DNA of 64,000 nucleotides from Flavobacterium sp. HBTb2-11-1 (lineage in GTDB: Bacteria > Bacteroidota > Bacteroidia > Flavobacteriales > Flavobacteriaceae), in the NCBI RefSeq assembly GCF_009826975.1, contig NZ_WUMO01000006.1:1-64000 (forward strand), in the 5' to 3' direction. Every line of letters starts with the position of its first letter. Positions within the stretch are counted from its first letter, which is position 1. The notes beneath the pieces were generated by a model. That model ran no database searches. It had not been told where the DNA came from and saw only the letters and a program-made list of their open reading frames with translations. Below, piece after piece: positions 7,206 to 15,399 of the stretch. The position numbers and the translations under genes are program-made.

Positions 7206-7688
7206 CTATTTTAAGCTTTCAGCCGCTTTATTAACCGCCGCTTTCAATTCTTCTTTATAAGAAATAATAGTATCTAAAACTTTTTTGTCATGGCTTCCGA
7301 TGATTTGTGCTGCTAAAATCCCAGCATTTTTTGCTCCGTTTAAAGCTACTGTTGCAACAGGAACTCCGCCTGGCATTTGCAGAATTGATAATACAGAATC
7401 CCAGCCATCAATAGAATTGCTTGATTTTACTGGAACTCCAATTACAGGAAGCGGAGACATTGAAGCTACCATTCCAGGTAAATGCGCTGCACCGCCCGCT
7501 CCGGCAATTATTACTGAAATCCCGCGATTGTGTGCGTTTTTGCTGAAATCGAATAATTTTTCCGGCGTTCTGTGTGCCGAAACGATATCTACTTCAACTT
7601 CAACATTAAATTGTTTTAATATGTCGATTGCATCCTGCATAACTGGCATGTCTGAGATGCTTCCCATGATAATAGCTACTTTGCTCAT
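7206..7688 (-). CDS. purE: N5-carboxyaminoimidazole ribonucleotide mutase PurE
   Basis: A 160-aa class I PurE. It moves the carboxyl group of N5-CAIR to give CAIR in de novo purine synthesis, working with the PurK encoded just upstream. Motifs seen are IIMGSISDMPVM (substrate phosphate loop), SAHRTPEKLFDF with the catalytic His, and AGAGGAAHLPGMVA. Length is normal for an octameric bacterial PurE. It lies 115 bases downstream of purK on the same strand; the gap is filled with repeats, so co-transcription is likely but unproved. Confidence 0.95.
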   Translation of the reverse strand: MSKVAIIMGSISDMPVMQDAIDILKQFNVEVEVDIVSAHRTPEKLFDFSKNAHNRGISVIIAGAGGAAHLPGMVASMSPLPVIGVPVKSSNSIDGWDSVLSILQMPGGVPVATVALNGAKNAGILAAQIIGSHDKKVLDTIISYKEELKAAVNKAAESLK

Positions 7689-7700
7689 TGTTTTTAATTT

Positions 7701-7803
7701 GTTTCAAGTTTTAAGTTTCAGGTTTCAAGTTGTTACTGAGACTTAAAAAATATATTTTATTATTTACTGTAAACTGTGACTGCGACTGCGACTGAAAACT
7801 AAC
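7701..7803. repeat. Mixed AAGTTTCAGG / GACTGCGACTG repeat
   Basis: The purE-purK gap is almost wholly repeat words: on the left TTTCAAGTTTTAAGTTTCAGG (same wording as 59908-59958), on the right GTGACTGCGACTGCGACTG (same wording as 16945-16972). It encodes nothing. It looks like two repeat families side by side. Confidence 0.65.
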
Positions 7804-8958
7804 TTAAGCGCTAATTACTCGAATAGTATTCTTCACTTCCTGTGCAATTCTTCTTGCTTCAGCCATATTTTCATTTACGATTGTCACGTGTCCCATTTTT
7901 CTGAAAGGGCGAGTTTGTTTTTTTCCGTAAATATGTGGTGTAACGCCGTTCCATCCTAAAATGGTTTCAATGTTTTCATAAACAACATTTCCAGAATGAC
8001 CTTCGGCACCGACTAAATTTACCATAATTCCGGCAACTTTGCTGTCTGTATTTCCTAACGGAAGATCTAAAATAGCGCGTAAATGATTTTCGAATTGTGA
8101 AGTATAACTTGCTTCGATAGAATAATGTCCAGAATTGTGCGGACGTGGCGCAACTTCGTTTACCAAAATTTCGTCATCTTGAGTCTGGAACATTTCAACT
8201 GCTAAAAGACCAACGTGATTGAAGTTTTCTGAAACTTTTAAGGCAACTGCTCTTGCTTTTTCAGCTACTTTATCGTCGATTCTTGCCGGGCAGATTACGT
8301 ATTCAACTTGGTTTGCTTCTGGATGAAATTCCATTTCGACAACCGGATACGTTTTCATTTCTCCTGATGGATTTCTAACCACAATTACCGCCAATTCGTT
8401 TTTGAACGGAACCATAGTTTCTGCAATGCATTCTACATTTGGCAATGTATCTAAATCTGATGCTTGGCGAACTATTTTCACTCCGTTTCCGTCATAACCA
8501 AATTCGGTGCATTTCCAAACAAAAGGCATCTCGACTCCGCTCGATGTGACAGCAGTTTTTAATTTATCTAAATTTTCAAATCTTTCGAAAGGTGCGGTTG
8601 GGATATTATTTTTAGCGTAAAAATCTTTTTGAACGCCTTTATTCTGAATTCCTTTTAAGGTTTTTGGAGACGGATATACTTTTAAACCTTCATTTTCCAA
8701 TTGCGTTAAAGCTTCAAGGTTTACCAATTCGATTTCGAAAGTCAAAACATCGACTTGTTTTCCGAAATTGTAAACAGTATCATAATCCATTAAATCGCCT
8801 TGAAAAAACTTGTTGCAGGCAATTTTACTTGGCGCTTCATCACTCGGATCTAGAACGTAAGTTTGTATATCAAATTTTCTAGTGTCGAACAAAAGCATTT
8901 TACCTAATTGTCCGCCACCTAATATTCCTAATTTAAAATCAGAAGAAAAATAATTCAT
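7804..8958 (-). CDS. purK: N5-carboxyaminoimidazole ribonucleotide synthase PurK
   Basis: A 384-aa ATP-grasp enzyme that makes N5-CAIR from AIR, bicarbonate and ATP. LGILGGGQLGKML is the N-terminal dinucleotide-like loop. FEIELVNLEALTQLE and EVAPRPHNSGHYSIEA are PurK signatures, the latter carrying magnesium and ATP contacts. I chose the ATG at 8958 because the family starts a few residues before LGILGGGQ. A start at 9000 would add 14 unconserved residues read through the toxin gene. The start is only 4 bases after the PIN toxin stop, so purK may ride on the toxin-antitoxin transcript. Confidence 0.95.
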   Translation of the reverse strand: MNYFSSDFKLGILGGGQLGKMLLFDTRKFDIQTYVLDPSDEAPSKIACNKFFQGDLMDYDTVYNFGKQVDVLTFEIELVNLEALTQLENEGLKVYPSPKTLKGIQNKGVQKDFYAKNNIPTAPFERFENLDKLKTAVTSSGVEMPFVWKCTEFGYDGNGVKIVRQASDLDTLPNVECIAETMVPFKNELAVIVVRNPSGEMKTYPVVEMEFHPEANQVEYVICPARIDDKVAEKARAVALKVSENFNHVGLLAVEMFQTQDDEILVNEVAPRPHNSGHYSIEASYTSQFENHLRAILDLPLGNTDSKVAGIMVNLVGAEGHSGNVVYENIETILGWNGVTPHIYGKKQTRPFRKMGHVTIVNENMAEARRIAQEVKNTIRVISA

Positions 8959-8962
8959 TGTT

Positions 8963-9382
8963 TTATAGTGTGTTAAGAAATTCATCTGGAGTGTAAACAT
9001 TGATTTCAGAAAATTTAAAGTCTTTCAAATCCCTAGTAATAATACAATCCATTGAATTTATTGATTGTGCTGATGTAATCTGAATTGCATCTTCAAAATC
9101 TTTATGGTTGGATTTTAAACTTTTTTTCAAAATCGATTCAGTTACTGCTATTATTGAAATTGTGTCTAGCAAATCTTCAATAATGGAACGCAACTCTTTT
9201 TCATCAACCACTTTTTTTGCAATATAATGTACAGTTGCAAGAGAGTGCGATGTAGAATACATTTTAATTTTATGACGTTGGCAATAGTCGAAAATTGAAA
9301 TAGCATTTTTTGAAAATGGGAATCTATTCGCAACAATATCAACCAGAATATTAGTATCAAGAAAAATGTTTTTAAAGGCCAT
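8963..9382 (-). CDS. PIN-domain toxin (VapC-like ribonuclease)
   Basis: A 139-aa PIN-domain protein. Acidic active-site residues are visible: Asp9 in LDTNILVD, Glu97/Asp98 in KDFEDAIQ, and Asp118 in CIITRDLKDF. This is the usual VapC arrangement for a Mg2+-dependent RNase, which typically cuts tRNA or rRNA. Its start overlaps the end of the upstream antitoxin gene by 11 bp, the standard toxin-antitoxin coupling. It sits between that antitoxin and purK. The target RNA cannot be predicted from the sequence. Confidence 0.87.
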   Translation of the reverse strand: MAFKNIFLDTNILVDIVANRFPFSKNAISIFDYCQRHKIKMYSTSHSLATVHYIAKKVVDEKELRSIIEDLLDTISIIAVTESILKKSLKSNHKDFEDAIQITSAQSINSMDCIITRDLKDFKFSEINVYTPDEFLNTL

Positions 9383-9620
9383 ATTTCTCTCTATAGTGTT
9401 CCTCTTTTACTTTTTCTTCATCAAAATCTGGTGGTAATGTAATTCTTCCAATCAGTTTTTTAACTTTAGGATGAATGTCATCGTAGGTTTGTTCTTTTTC
9501 TGTTAGATTTTTAAAATAACTTTCTACCAGCTCAGATAAACTTCTGCCTGTTTTTTTTGCATACGATTTTGCCTGCTCGATAACTTCTTTCTCTAAAGAT
9601 AATGTGAGTTTAGTATTCAT
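9372..9620 (-). CDS. Antitoxin of the PIN toxin (DUF6364-like)
   Basis: An 82-aa protein. The N terminus, MNTKLTLSLEKEVIEQAK then SYAKKTGRSLSELVESY, has the ribbon-helix-helix look of a DNA-binding antitoxin. The C-terminal part (DDIHPKVKKLIG... DFDEEKVKEEHYREKYGL) is charged and would wrap the toxin. I chose the ATG at 9620 rather than the one 15 codons earlier: the beta strand should open the protein, and the earlier codons cross the promoter and operator. The family name is from memory of similar flavobacterial pairs and is less sure than the role. Confidence 0.8.
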   Translation of the reverse strand: MNTKLTLSLEKEVIEQAKSYAKKTGRSLSELVESYFKNLTEKEQTYDDIHPKVKKLIGRITLPPDFDEEKVKEEHYREKYGL

Positions 9621-9649
9621 ATACGTAATGTTTTTGCAAATATACGTAA
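9620..9649. promoter_or_regulatory. Operator and -7 box of the toxin-antitoxin operon
   Basis: TATACGTAA occurs twice, at 9620-9628 and 9641-9649, 21 bases apart (two helical turns). Each copy holds the palindrome TACGTA. On the minus strand TATATTTG (9644-9637) is a perfect -7 element and overlaps one copy; the other copy overlaps the start codon. No clear -33 box is seen. This is what an autorepressed ribbon-helix-helix antitoxin operator should look like. Confidence 0.6.
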
Positions 9650-9710
9650 AATAATTATTTTGCATTTTTTTTCCGTCCCGAATTTGCTTCGCCTGTTCGC
9701 TGTCGCTCGA

Positions 9711-9762
9711 GCCACAAATTTACTTTTGCTTTGTGCATAAAAATAATTTGTGAATTAGTGGC
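9711..9762. repeat. Degenerate GCCACAAATT inverted repeat
   Basis: GCCAC at 9711-9715 pairs with GTGGC at 9758-9762, and CACAAATT (9713-9720) with AATTTGTG (9745-9752). It is a decayed relative of the element at 952-1029. It occupies most of the gap between the antitoxin promoter and the 183-aa gene. Confidence 0.55.
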
Positions 9763-9772
9763 TATCAAAAAC

Positions 9773-10324
9773 TTATTTTATTTTCTTCAAAACTTCTTTG
9801 GCGACGGCTTTATACGCGGCTGAATGATCACCGAAATCTTTATCAAGAATCACTTTTAGCTCGGGGTGAATCCAGTCATAGTAATTCCCTAAAATGTATA
9901 AAGTTCTAATCGAATAGGCTTTTGTAGCGACTTTTGTATCGTTAATCAGCCAATCGAAAGAAGCTTCAATGCAGTCTTGAAGATTTTCTTCGGAGAGTTT
10001 GATGCTGTTTTCGCTTTTCTTATAATGTGATTTTACTAAAAGCTGAACGATTTTTGCAATCGGGCGCATGGCACTTTCGTCCTTTAAAACTTTTAGATTG
10101 GAACAGAAAAAATCGAGGTGAGGCTGGAGCCAAAGCAATTCTTCGTAAGAAACAAATTCTAAAATCCAGCAGGCTTTGTGGTTGTTTTTGTCTTCGGGTG
10201 AAAAACAAATCGAAACTAATGCGCTGAAAAGTGAAGGGTTTTCTAAAACATCTTGCGCGGTTTTGAGGCGGTTTTCTCTATAAGCATTAACATAATCCAG
10301 TTTTTTCTGCAGTTCGGAAAGCAT
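9773..10324 (-). CDS. Helical protein of unknown function
   Basis: A 183-aa protein I do not recognise with confidence. It is soluble, rich in paired helices (WILEFVSYEELLWLQPHLDFF, MRPIAKIVQLLVKSHY, TKAYSIRTLYILGNYYDWIHPEL), and resembles HEAT-like repeat proteins. No signal peptide or catalytic motif is visible. It is on the same strand as purK and the toxin-antitoxin pair, but a 150-base gap with a repeat and the antitoxin promoter separates them. A cytoplasmic scaffold is possible; no function is claimed. Confidence 0.7.
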   Translation of the reverse strand: MLSELQKKLDYVNAYRENRLKTAQDVLENPSLFSALVSICFSPEDKNNHKACWILEFVSYEELLWLQPHLDFFCSNLKVLKDESAMRPIAKIVQLLVKSHYKKSENSIKLSEENLQDCIEASFDWLINDTKVATKAYSIRTLYILGNYYDWIHPELKVILDKDFGDHSAAYKAVAKEVLKKIK

Positions 10325-10347
10325 TGTCTTTGAAATTTAGTACGCTA

Positions 10348-12450
10348 CTAAAATAAATAATTTAATGAGATAATTCCGTAATAGTTTATAGGTAATCCTG
10401 GATAGTAAAATCTTAGTTGCGCATTTCCGATAGCAGTTGCATTAGTTAAAATCATCGAAGCGTATTTTTCGTTCGTAACATTATTTATTCCTGCGTCTAA
10501 ATGTGCTTTTAATCCCGATAAAATTTCAAATTGATATCCTGTTTTTAAATTTAATAAAGAATATGAATCTGAAAAATCGGCATTTGAATCATTCATCGGA
10601 ATTTTATCTGTAAACTGAAAATCGGCTGAAAAATAAAATCCTGAATTGGTATTGAAATTAAAACCTGCACTTGCGGTATTGGCTGGAACCCCAGTTAATT
10701 TGTTTCCAGAATAATCATTTCCGTTATCAACAAATTCTTTAAATTCATAATTTCCGATTGAAGTTCCTATATAGGAGTTTAAATTGAAAACTTTATTAAT
10801 TGACCAATTGTGATTTAATGTGATTTCGATCCCTTCATGAAAAGTTTTTCCCGCATTTACACCTTCGTATTGATCGTCTCCGATTCTTTTGGCGACTAAT
10901 AAATCTTTAATTTCCATTCGATAGACTGCAATTTCAGCATATAGTTTTTTGCTAAAAAGATGAAGTTTGCTTCCTAATTCAAAATTGTAACCTGTTTCGG
11001 GTTTAATGTTCTGATTGATATTTCCCGCCGAAGTTAACGTTTCTTCGGTTGCAGGAAGAGAAAATCCTTTGCTTGCAGAAAAGTAAAAAGTTTGAACTTC
11101 ATTTGGTTTGAATAAGAAAGAAAGTTTAGGTGAAAAAATACCATCATAACTATATTCTTCCTTCGGATTATTCGCGGAAGCGGGAAAATCATTCTGCAAT
11201 TCAAATTTGGTTTTGTTGTAATTTAAACCTGCCTGAATCTCAAATTGATCAGAAAGTAAGGTTCTAATTTGCGAAAAAATATTGTAAAAATGCCTTTTCT
11301 GATCGGTTGTCGAGAGTTGGTCGCCTTGTAAACTTCCGTTTCCATTATTTTGCTGATATAAATTTTCGAAAGTATTTCCGCTATAATTATCTCTGAAATA
11401 TTCCAGTCCAGCAATAAATTGATTTTTAATTTTTCCGATTTTAAAATTTCCCGAAAACTGCATTCTTGCGCCCGAAGAAAAAGTATATTGACGCAAAATA
11501 TCAAAAGGGCGCGGTTCGTTGCTGTCTTTATAATTGATGAAAACGGAAGTGGAATTTTTTAAGCTTTCATTAATTGAAAAATCGTAAGCCAATCCGCCCA
11601 TAGTCGATTTGTATTCTTTAAAACCTTGTGAAGCAACCCAAGTGGGTGCGCCTGCCTGCGGATTATTTTCGAAAGTCGTTTTATTAATAGAACTCGGAAT
11701 ATATGCCTTTAAATAAGTGTAATTGGAGAAATACGTCAGTTTGCTGTTTTTCTTCCTGAATAATTGGCCGCCAAGTGTAATTCCTTCACGATTGTAAGCA
11801 CTGTTTTTGCGCCAGCCATCTGTTTTTAAATTATGATAACTCAGGTTTAAAAAAGAACTTTTTTCATTCAGATTAAAACCAACTCTGTTTTTCAATAATC
11901 CAAAAGAGCCAAAAACAGAATTAACTTCAGCTTGATAATTTCCTTTATTGAATGTTTCTGGCGAAATCAAAATCGCTCCTCCCAAACCAGCACCATAAAT
12001 ACTTGAAAGAGGCCCTTTTATAACTTCAACCTGACTGATGTTTTGAAGATCAATATCGTCAATTACCGTTTCACTGTTTCCAGAAGTTAATGGAATACTT
12101 CCGTAAAAAGCTCTGATTTTATTGGTTCCGTATGGAGTTCTAGCGCCAATTCCGCGAATCGAAATTCGCGTTGTAGTAATATTGGACGATTGCATAAAAA
12201 CGCCAGGAATGGTATTGATAATATTGCTGATGTCTGTAGTGTTGTTTCGAAGCAATTCTTTTTCGGATAAAATACCAATTGAAGCTGGATTATTTTGCAA
12301 ATCGCTATTAATGTGAAGCGGGCTTATTAAAACTTCGTTCAGTTTTTGAGTTTTGACCGAATCAATATTTTGAACTTCTTTTTCTTGTGCGGAACTATTT
12401 TTAGAAACAAAAAAGACAAAAAGGAGAAGAAAATATTTTTTGAAAGGCAT
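10348..12450 (-). CDS. TonB-dependent outer-membrane receptor
   Basis: A 700-aa TonB-dependent receptor. It has an N-terminal signal peptide (about residues 1-22, ending SSAQ), a plug domain (about 33-160) with SISIRGIGARTPYG-like and VEVIKGPLSSIYGAGLGGAI signatures, and a 22-strand barrel ending in an aromatic residue (YLF). It lacks the N-terminal carboxypeptidase-regulatory-like domain of SusC proteins and no SusD partner is adjacent. It should import a large or scarce ligand such as a ferric siderophore or cobamide. The substrate is not evident, because no Fur box or riboswitch was seen upstream. Confidence 0.88.
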   Translation of the reverse strand: MPFKKYFLLLFVFFVSKNSSAQEKEVQNIDSVKTQKLNEVLISPLHINSDLQNNPASIGILSEKELLRNNTTDISNIINTIPGVFMQSSNITTTRISIRGIGARTPYGTNKIRAFYGSIPLTSGNSETVIDDIDLQNISQVEVIKGPLSSIYGAGLGGAILISPETFNKGNYQAEVNSVFGSFGLLKNRVGFNLNEKSSFLNLSYHNLKTDGWRKNSAYNREGITLGGQLFRKKNSKLTYFSNYTYLKAYIPSSINKTTFENNPQAGAPTWVASQGFKEYKSTMGGLAYDFSINESLKNSTSVFINYKDSNEPRPFDILRQYTFSSGARMQFSGNFKIGKIKNQFIAGLEYFRDNYSGNTFENLYQQNNGNGSLQGDQLSTTDQKRHFYNIFSQIRTLLSDQFEIQAGLNYNKTKFELQNDFPASANNPKEEYSYDGIFSPKLSFLFKPNEVQTFYFSASKGFSLPATEETLTSAGNINQNIKPETGYNFELGSKLHLFSKKLYAEIAVYRMEIKDLLVAKRIGDDQYEGVNAGKTFHEGIEITLNHNWSINKVFNLNSYIGTSIGNYEFKEFVDNGNDYSGNKLTGVPANTASAGFNFNTNSGFYFSADFQFTDKIPMNDSNADFSDSYSLLNLKTGYQFEILSGLKAHLDAGINNVTNEKYASMILTNATAIGNAQLRFYYPGLPINYYGIISLNYLF

Positions 12451-12480
12451 AAAAAAGGGGATGGATTAAAATGCGGTTTA

Positions 12481-12634
12481 TTTAACACATAGAAACATAG
12501 TATGGATTGAGGCAAAAAAGGCGTTTTACTTGTCAAAAGCCACATAGAAAAACTATGTGTGAAAAACGAGTTTTCTTAATAACATCTTTTTAAACAATCC
12601 CGAAACGTCGGGACTATGTCTCTATGTGTTTAAA
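12481..12634. repeat. Nested ACACATAGAAACATAG inverted repeat
   Basis: Left arm 12481-12500 is complementary to 12614-12634 with one mismatch and one extra base. Inside is a second perfect hairpin CACATAG-AAAAA-CTATGTG (12541-12559), and beside the right arm a third, CCCGA-AACG-TCGGG (12599-12612). It fills the 270-base gap upstream of the TonB receptor and past the end of the sugar dehydrogenase gene. No gene or promoter match was seen in this gap. Confidence 0.7.
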
Positions 12635-12720
12635 ATTTTCTTTTTTATAATTGGAGTTACTTTTTAACGATTGTTTTTGGGGCATCTAATTTTTAGGATT
12701 TGGGTTTTAAATATTGTAAT

Positions 12721-13992
12721 TTACTTGTTAGCTGTCACTTTCCAAATAGTATTACTGCTATCATCATTTACCAAAAGCGATCCGTCATTCATCACGGTTA
12801 CCGCAACAGGGCGACCATAAACTTCTGCTTTGTTTTCGTCAGAAATAAATCCGGTTAAAAAATCTTCTGGTTTTCCGGAAGGTTTTCCGTCTTTAAAAGG
12901 AACGAATAAAACTTTATAACCTGAAATTTTAGAACGATTCCAAGAACCATGCTGACCAACAAAAGCGCCGTTTTTATACTTTGCCGGAAATTTATCTTTA
13001 GTATAAAAAGCCAATCCTAATGAAGCAGTGTGAGAACCAACTGCAACATCTGGAACAATTGCTTTTTCGACTAGATCTTTTCTTTCACCTTTCATTCTTG
13101 GATCAGGAATACTTCCGAAATAAGAATAAGGCCATCCGTAAAAACCGTCTCTTTTTACGCTGGTAATATAATCAGGAACCAGTTCGTCTCCTAATTCGTC
13201 ACGTTCGTTTACGGCTGTCCAAAGTTCTTTATTCACAGGATTCCAATCCATACCGACAGGATTTCTCAGTCCCGAAGCGTAGATTTTTTCGCCAGTTCCA
13301 TCTGGATTAATTTCAAGAATTGCTGCACGACGAATTTCCTTATCCATTCCGTTTTCTCCATTATTACTTCCAGAACCTACAGAAACATAGATTTTGCTTC
13401 CATCAGGACTTGCCAATAGATTTCTTGTCCAGTGATTGTTGTAGCCGCCCGCGGGAAGTTCAAGTATTTTTTCTCCTTTTGTTTCCAGTTTCAGCGGATT
13501 ATTTTTATAAGGATAGCGGTATAATCCGTCGGTATTGGCAATGTAGAAAAAGTCTTTTAAAACTAACATTCCAAAGGGTTTGTTTAATCCCGAAATAAAA
13601 ACCTGACGAGTTTCAAATTTCCCGTCTTTGTCTTTATCTCTTAAAACCGTAATTTGGTTTTTACTCGATCTTGTTCCGCTTTCAACCACAAAAATATCTT
13701 GGTTTGGTGCAATATAAGTCCAACGCGGATTTTCGAATCCGTCAGCAAATTTGGTAACGGTAAAACCTTCGGGAGCTTGAGGTGTTTTGCCAGCTGGCCA
13801 TCCAATTACTTTGCTATTGTTGGTTTTGGATTCGGTTGCATAGGGAGGCGGAAGTGTAATATCTCCGACAGCAGTTTTCACAACATTGCCAGGCTGTTTA
13901 GCTAAGGTTTCTTTTTCTTTTTTTACTTGTCCATTACAACCAGTTGCTAAGGCTAATAGTGATATAAATAATAGATTTAGGGGGTTTTTCAT
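12721..13992 (-). CDS. PQQ-type sugar dehydrogenase lipoprotein
   Basis: A 423-aa lipoprotein (lipobox LATGC, Cys19) with a six-bladed beta-propeller of the soluble glucose/L-sorbosone dehydrogenase family. Propeller signatures include GFENPRWTYIAPN, ASGLRNPVGMDWNP, DGFYGWPYSYFG and GQHGSWNRSKISGYKVLF. Members oxidise aldoses or sorbosone using pyrroloquinoline quinone in the periplasm or on the cell surface. Many flavobacterial relatives have no proven cofactor or substrate. It faces away from hpt across a 186-base gap. Confidence 0.82.
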   Translation of the reverse strand: MKNPLNLLFISLLALATGCNGQVKKEKETLAKQPGNVVKTAVGDITLPPPYATESKTNNSKVIGWPAGKTPQAPEGFTVTKFADGFENPRWTYIAPNQDIFVVESGTRSSKNQITVLRDKDKDGKFETRQVFISGLNKPFGMLVLKDFFYIANTDGLYRYPYKNNPLKLETKGEKILELPAGGYNNHWTRNLLASPDGSKIYVSVGSGSNNGENGMDKEIRRAAILEINPDGTGEKIYASGLRNPVGMDWNPVNKELWTAVNERDELGDELVPDYITSVKRDGFYGWPYSYFGSIPDPRMKGERKDLVEKAIVPDVAVGSHTASLGLAFYTKDKFPAKYKNGAFVGQHGSWNRSKISGYKVLFVPFKDGKPSGKPEDFLTGFISDENKAEVYGRPVAVTVMNDGSLLVNDDSSNTIWKVTANK

Positions 13993-14146
13993 CTTTTTTC
14001 TGGAGTTAAATGATTATTACACAACAATTTACTGAAATTTAAAATATTGTAAAGGAATAATTTGTAAACATTAACTGATATTTAACATTCATAAAAAATA
14101 TCTCGATACAGTTTATTTTGATAGAAGCTGTTAAGTTCTAATTCTT

Positions 14147-14154
14147 TATCTTTG
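14147..14154 (+). promoter_or_regulatory. -7 element upstream of hpt
   Basis: TATCTTTG matches TAnnTTTG and lies 24 bases before the hpt ATG. No TTTG at the proper distance was found, so only the -7 half is supported. Confidence 0.45.
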
Positions 14155-14178
14155 TCCATTATTTTAAAAAGAAAAATA

Positions 14179-14709
14179 ATGATACAACTTCACGATAAAC
14201 AATTTGTTCCGTTTATTTCGGCTAAAGAAATTGATTTTGCTTTAACTAAAATGGTGGCACAGGTAGAAGACGATTTTGGTGATGACACACCAATTTTTAT
14301 TGGGGTTCTTAATGGCGCTTTTATGGTAGTGTCAGATTTTCTGAAAAAATATAAAAAGCCTTGTGAAGTTTCGTTTATAAAAATGGCTTCGTACGAAGGA
14401 ACTGAAACGACAAATACCGTTAAAGAATTAATTGGAATCAATCAGGATCTTTCAGGAAGAACAGTAATTATCATTGAAGATATTATTGATACTGGAAATA
14501 CTATTGAAGAATTAAAGCATTTGTTTAAAGCACAAAACGTAAAGCATTTTAAAATCGCGACTTTGTTCTTTAAGCCGGAAGCATACAAAAAAGACATCAA
14601 AATAGATTATATCGGAATTCGAATTCCGAATAAATTTATTGTTGGTTACGGTTTAGATTACGATGGTTTAGGAAGAAACCTAACCGAAATTTACAAATTA
14701 GCAGAATAA
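14179..14709 (+). CDS. hpt: Hypoxanthine phosphoribosyltransferase
   Basis: A 176-aa type I phosphoribosyltransferase that salvages hypoxanthine and guanine to IMP and GMP using PRPP. The PRPP-binding motif is VIIIEDIIDTGNTIEEL. The VLNGAFMVVSDFLK loop and the C-terminal YGLDYDGLGRNL segment are also typical. I chose the ATG at 14179; a longer reading would begin with a TTG that falls inside the -7 promoter box. It precedes adk by 66 bases, which places two nucleotide-metabolism genes in one likely operon. Confidence 0.93.
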   Translation: MIQLHDKQFVPFISAKEIDFALTKMVAQVEDDFGDDTPIFIGVLNGAFMVVSDFLKKYKKPCEVSFIKMASYEGTETTNTVKELIGINQDLSGRTVIIIEDIIDTGNTIEELKHLFKAQNVKHFKIATLFFKPEAYKKDIKIDYIGIRIPNKFIVGYGLDYDGLGRNLTEIYKLAE

Positions 14710-14775
14710 CAAAACACAACTAAATATTCATTTAAAGACTTCTGAAAGACAGAAGTAACAACACTCATTTCAATT

Positions 14776-15348
14776 ATGATTAACATCGTTTTATTTGGAA
14801 AGCCTGGTGCAGGAAAAGGAACTCAGGCAGAATTTTTAAAAGAGAAATACAATTTAACACACCTTTCGACAGGAGATATTTTTCGTTTCAATTTAAAAAA
14901 TGATACTGAACTAGGAAAACAAGCAAGAGTTTTTATGGACAATGGAGAATTGGTTCCTTGTGAAGTGACAACTGCCATGTTAATTGATGAGGTGAAAAAA
15001 CATCCAGATACAGCAGGATTTTTGTTCGACGGTTACCCAAGAACAATCAATCAGGCAGAAGCTTTAGATAAATTTTTGCCAACAATCGGATCAAGCGTAA
15101 CAGCAACAATCGCTTTAGAAGCTGATGACGAAATTTTGGTAAAACGTCTATTAGAAAGAGGAAAAACAAGCGGAAGAGTTGATGATCAGGACGAAGAAAA
15201 AATTCGTGTGAGATATCAGGAATATAATGAGAAAACAGCTCCTCTAATTGGATATTATAAAGAACAAGGTAAGTTTCATGCTGTAGACGGTATCGGAACT
15301 ATCGAACAAATTACAGAGCGCTTAACGTCAGTTATAGATAATTTGTAG
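14776..15348 (+). CDS. adk: Adenylate kinase
   Basis: A 190-aa adenylate kinase that balances AMP, ADP and ATP. Its P-loop is GKPGAGKGTQAEFL (residues 8-21), the AMP-binding helix contains STGDIFRFNL, the DGYPRTINQAE motif follows, and the lid is short and lacks zinc cysteines (RGKTSGRVDDQDEEKIRVRY). In many bacteria adk sits inside the spc ribosomal operon after secY. Here it is 35 kb away beside hpt, and the secY-infA junction at 51.3 kb has no trace of it. Confidence 0.96.
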   Translation: MINIVLFGKPGAGKGTQAEFLKEKYNLTHLSTGDIFRFNLKNDTELGKQARVFMDNGELVPCEVTTAMLIDEVKKHPDTAGFLFDGYPRTINQAEALDKFLPTIGSSVTATIALEADDEILVKRLLERGKTSGRVDDQDEEKIRVRYQEYNEKTAPLIGYYKEQGKFHAVDGIGTIEQITERLTSVIDNL

Positions 15349-15360
15349 AAGCTTTTTCCA

Positions 15361-15390
15361 GCTGTACGTTACAGCCCGATAGTTATCGGG
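15361..15390. repeat. Twin hairpins ending in CCCGAT-AGTT-ATCGGG
   Basis: GCTGTA-CGT-TACAGC (15361-15375) is followed without a gap by CCCGAT-AGTT-ATCGGG (15375-15390). The second stem is a wording seen repeatedly between Flavobacterium genes; variants occur at 12599-12612 and within the terminator at 20470-20500. It lies just past adk and may end its transcript, although no T-run follows. Confidence 0.6.
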
Positions 15391-15399
15391 ACGCAAAAG

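Noticed and set aside
8959..9000. Longer N terminus for PurK starting at 9000
   Set aside because: The extra 14 residues are read through the end of the toxin gene in another frame and precede the conserved family start; the ATG at 8958 is preferred.
9621..9665. Longer N terminus for the antitoxin starting at 9665
   Set aside because: It would cover the -7 box and operator repeats and would add 15 residues before the first beta strand.
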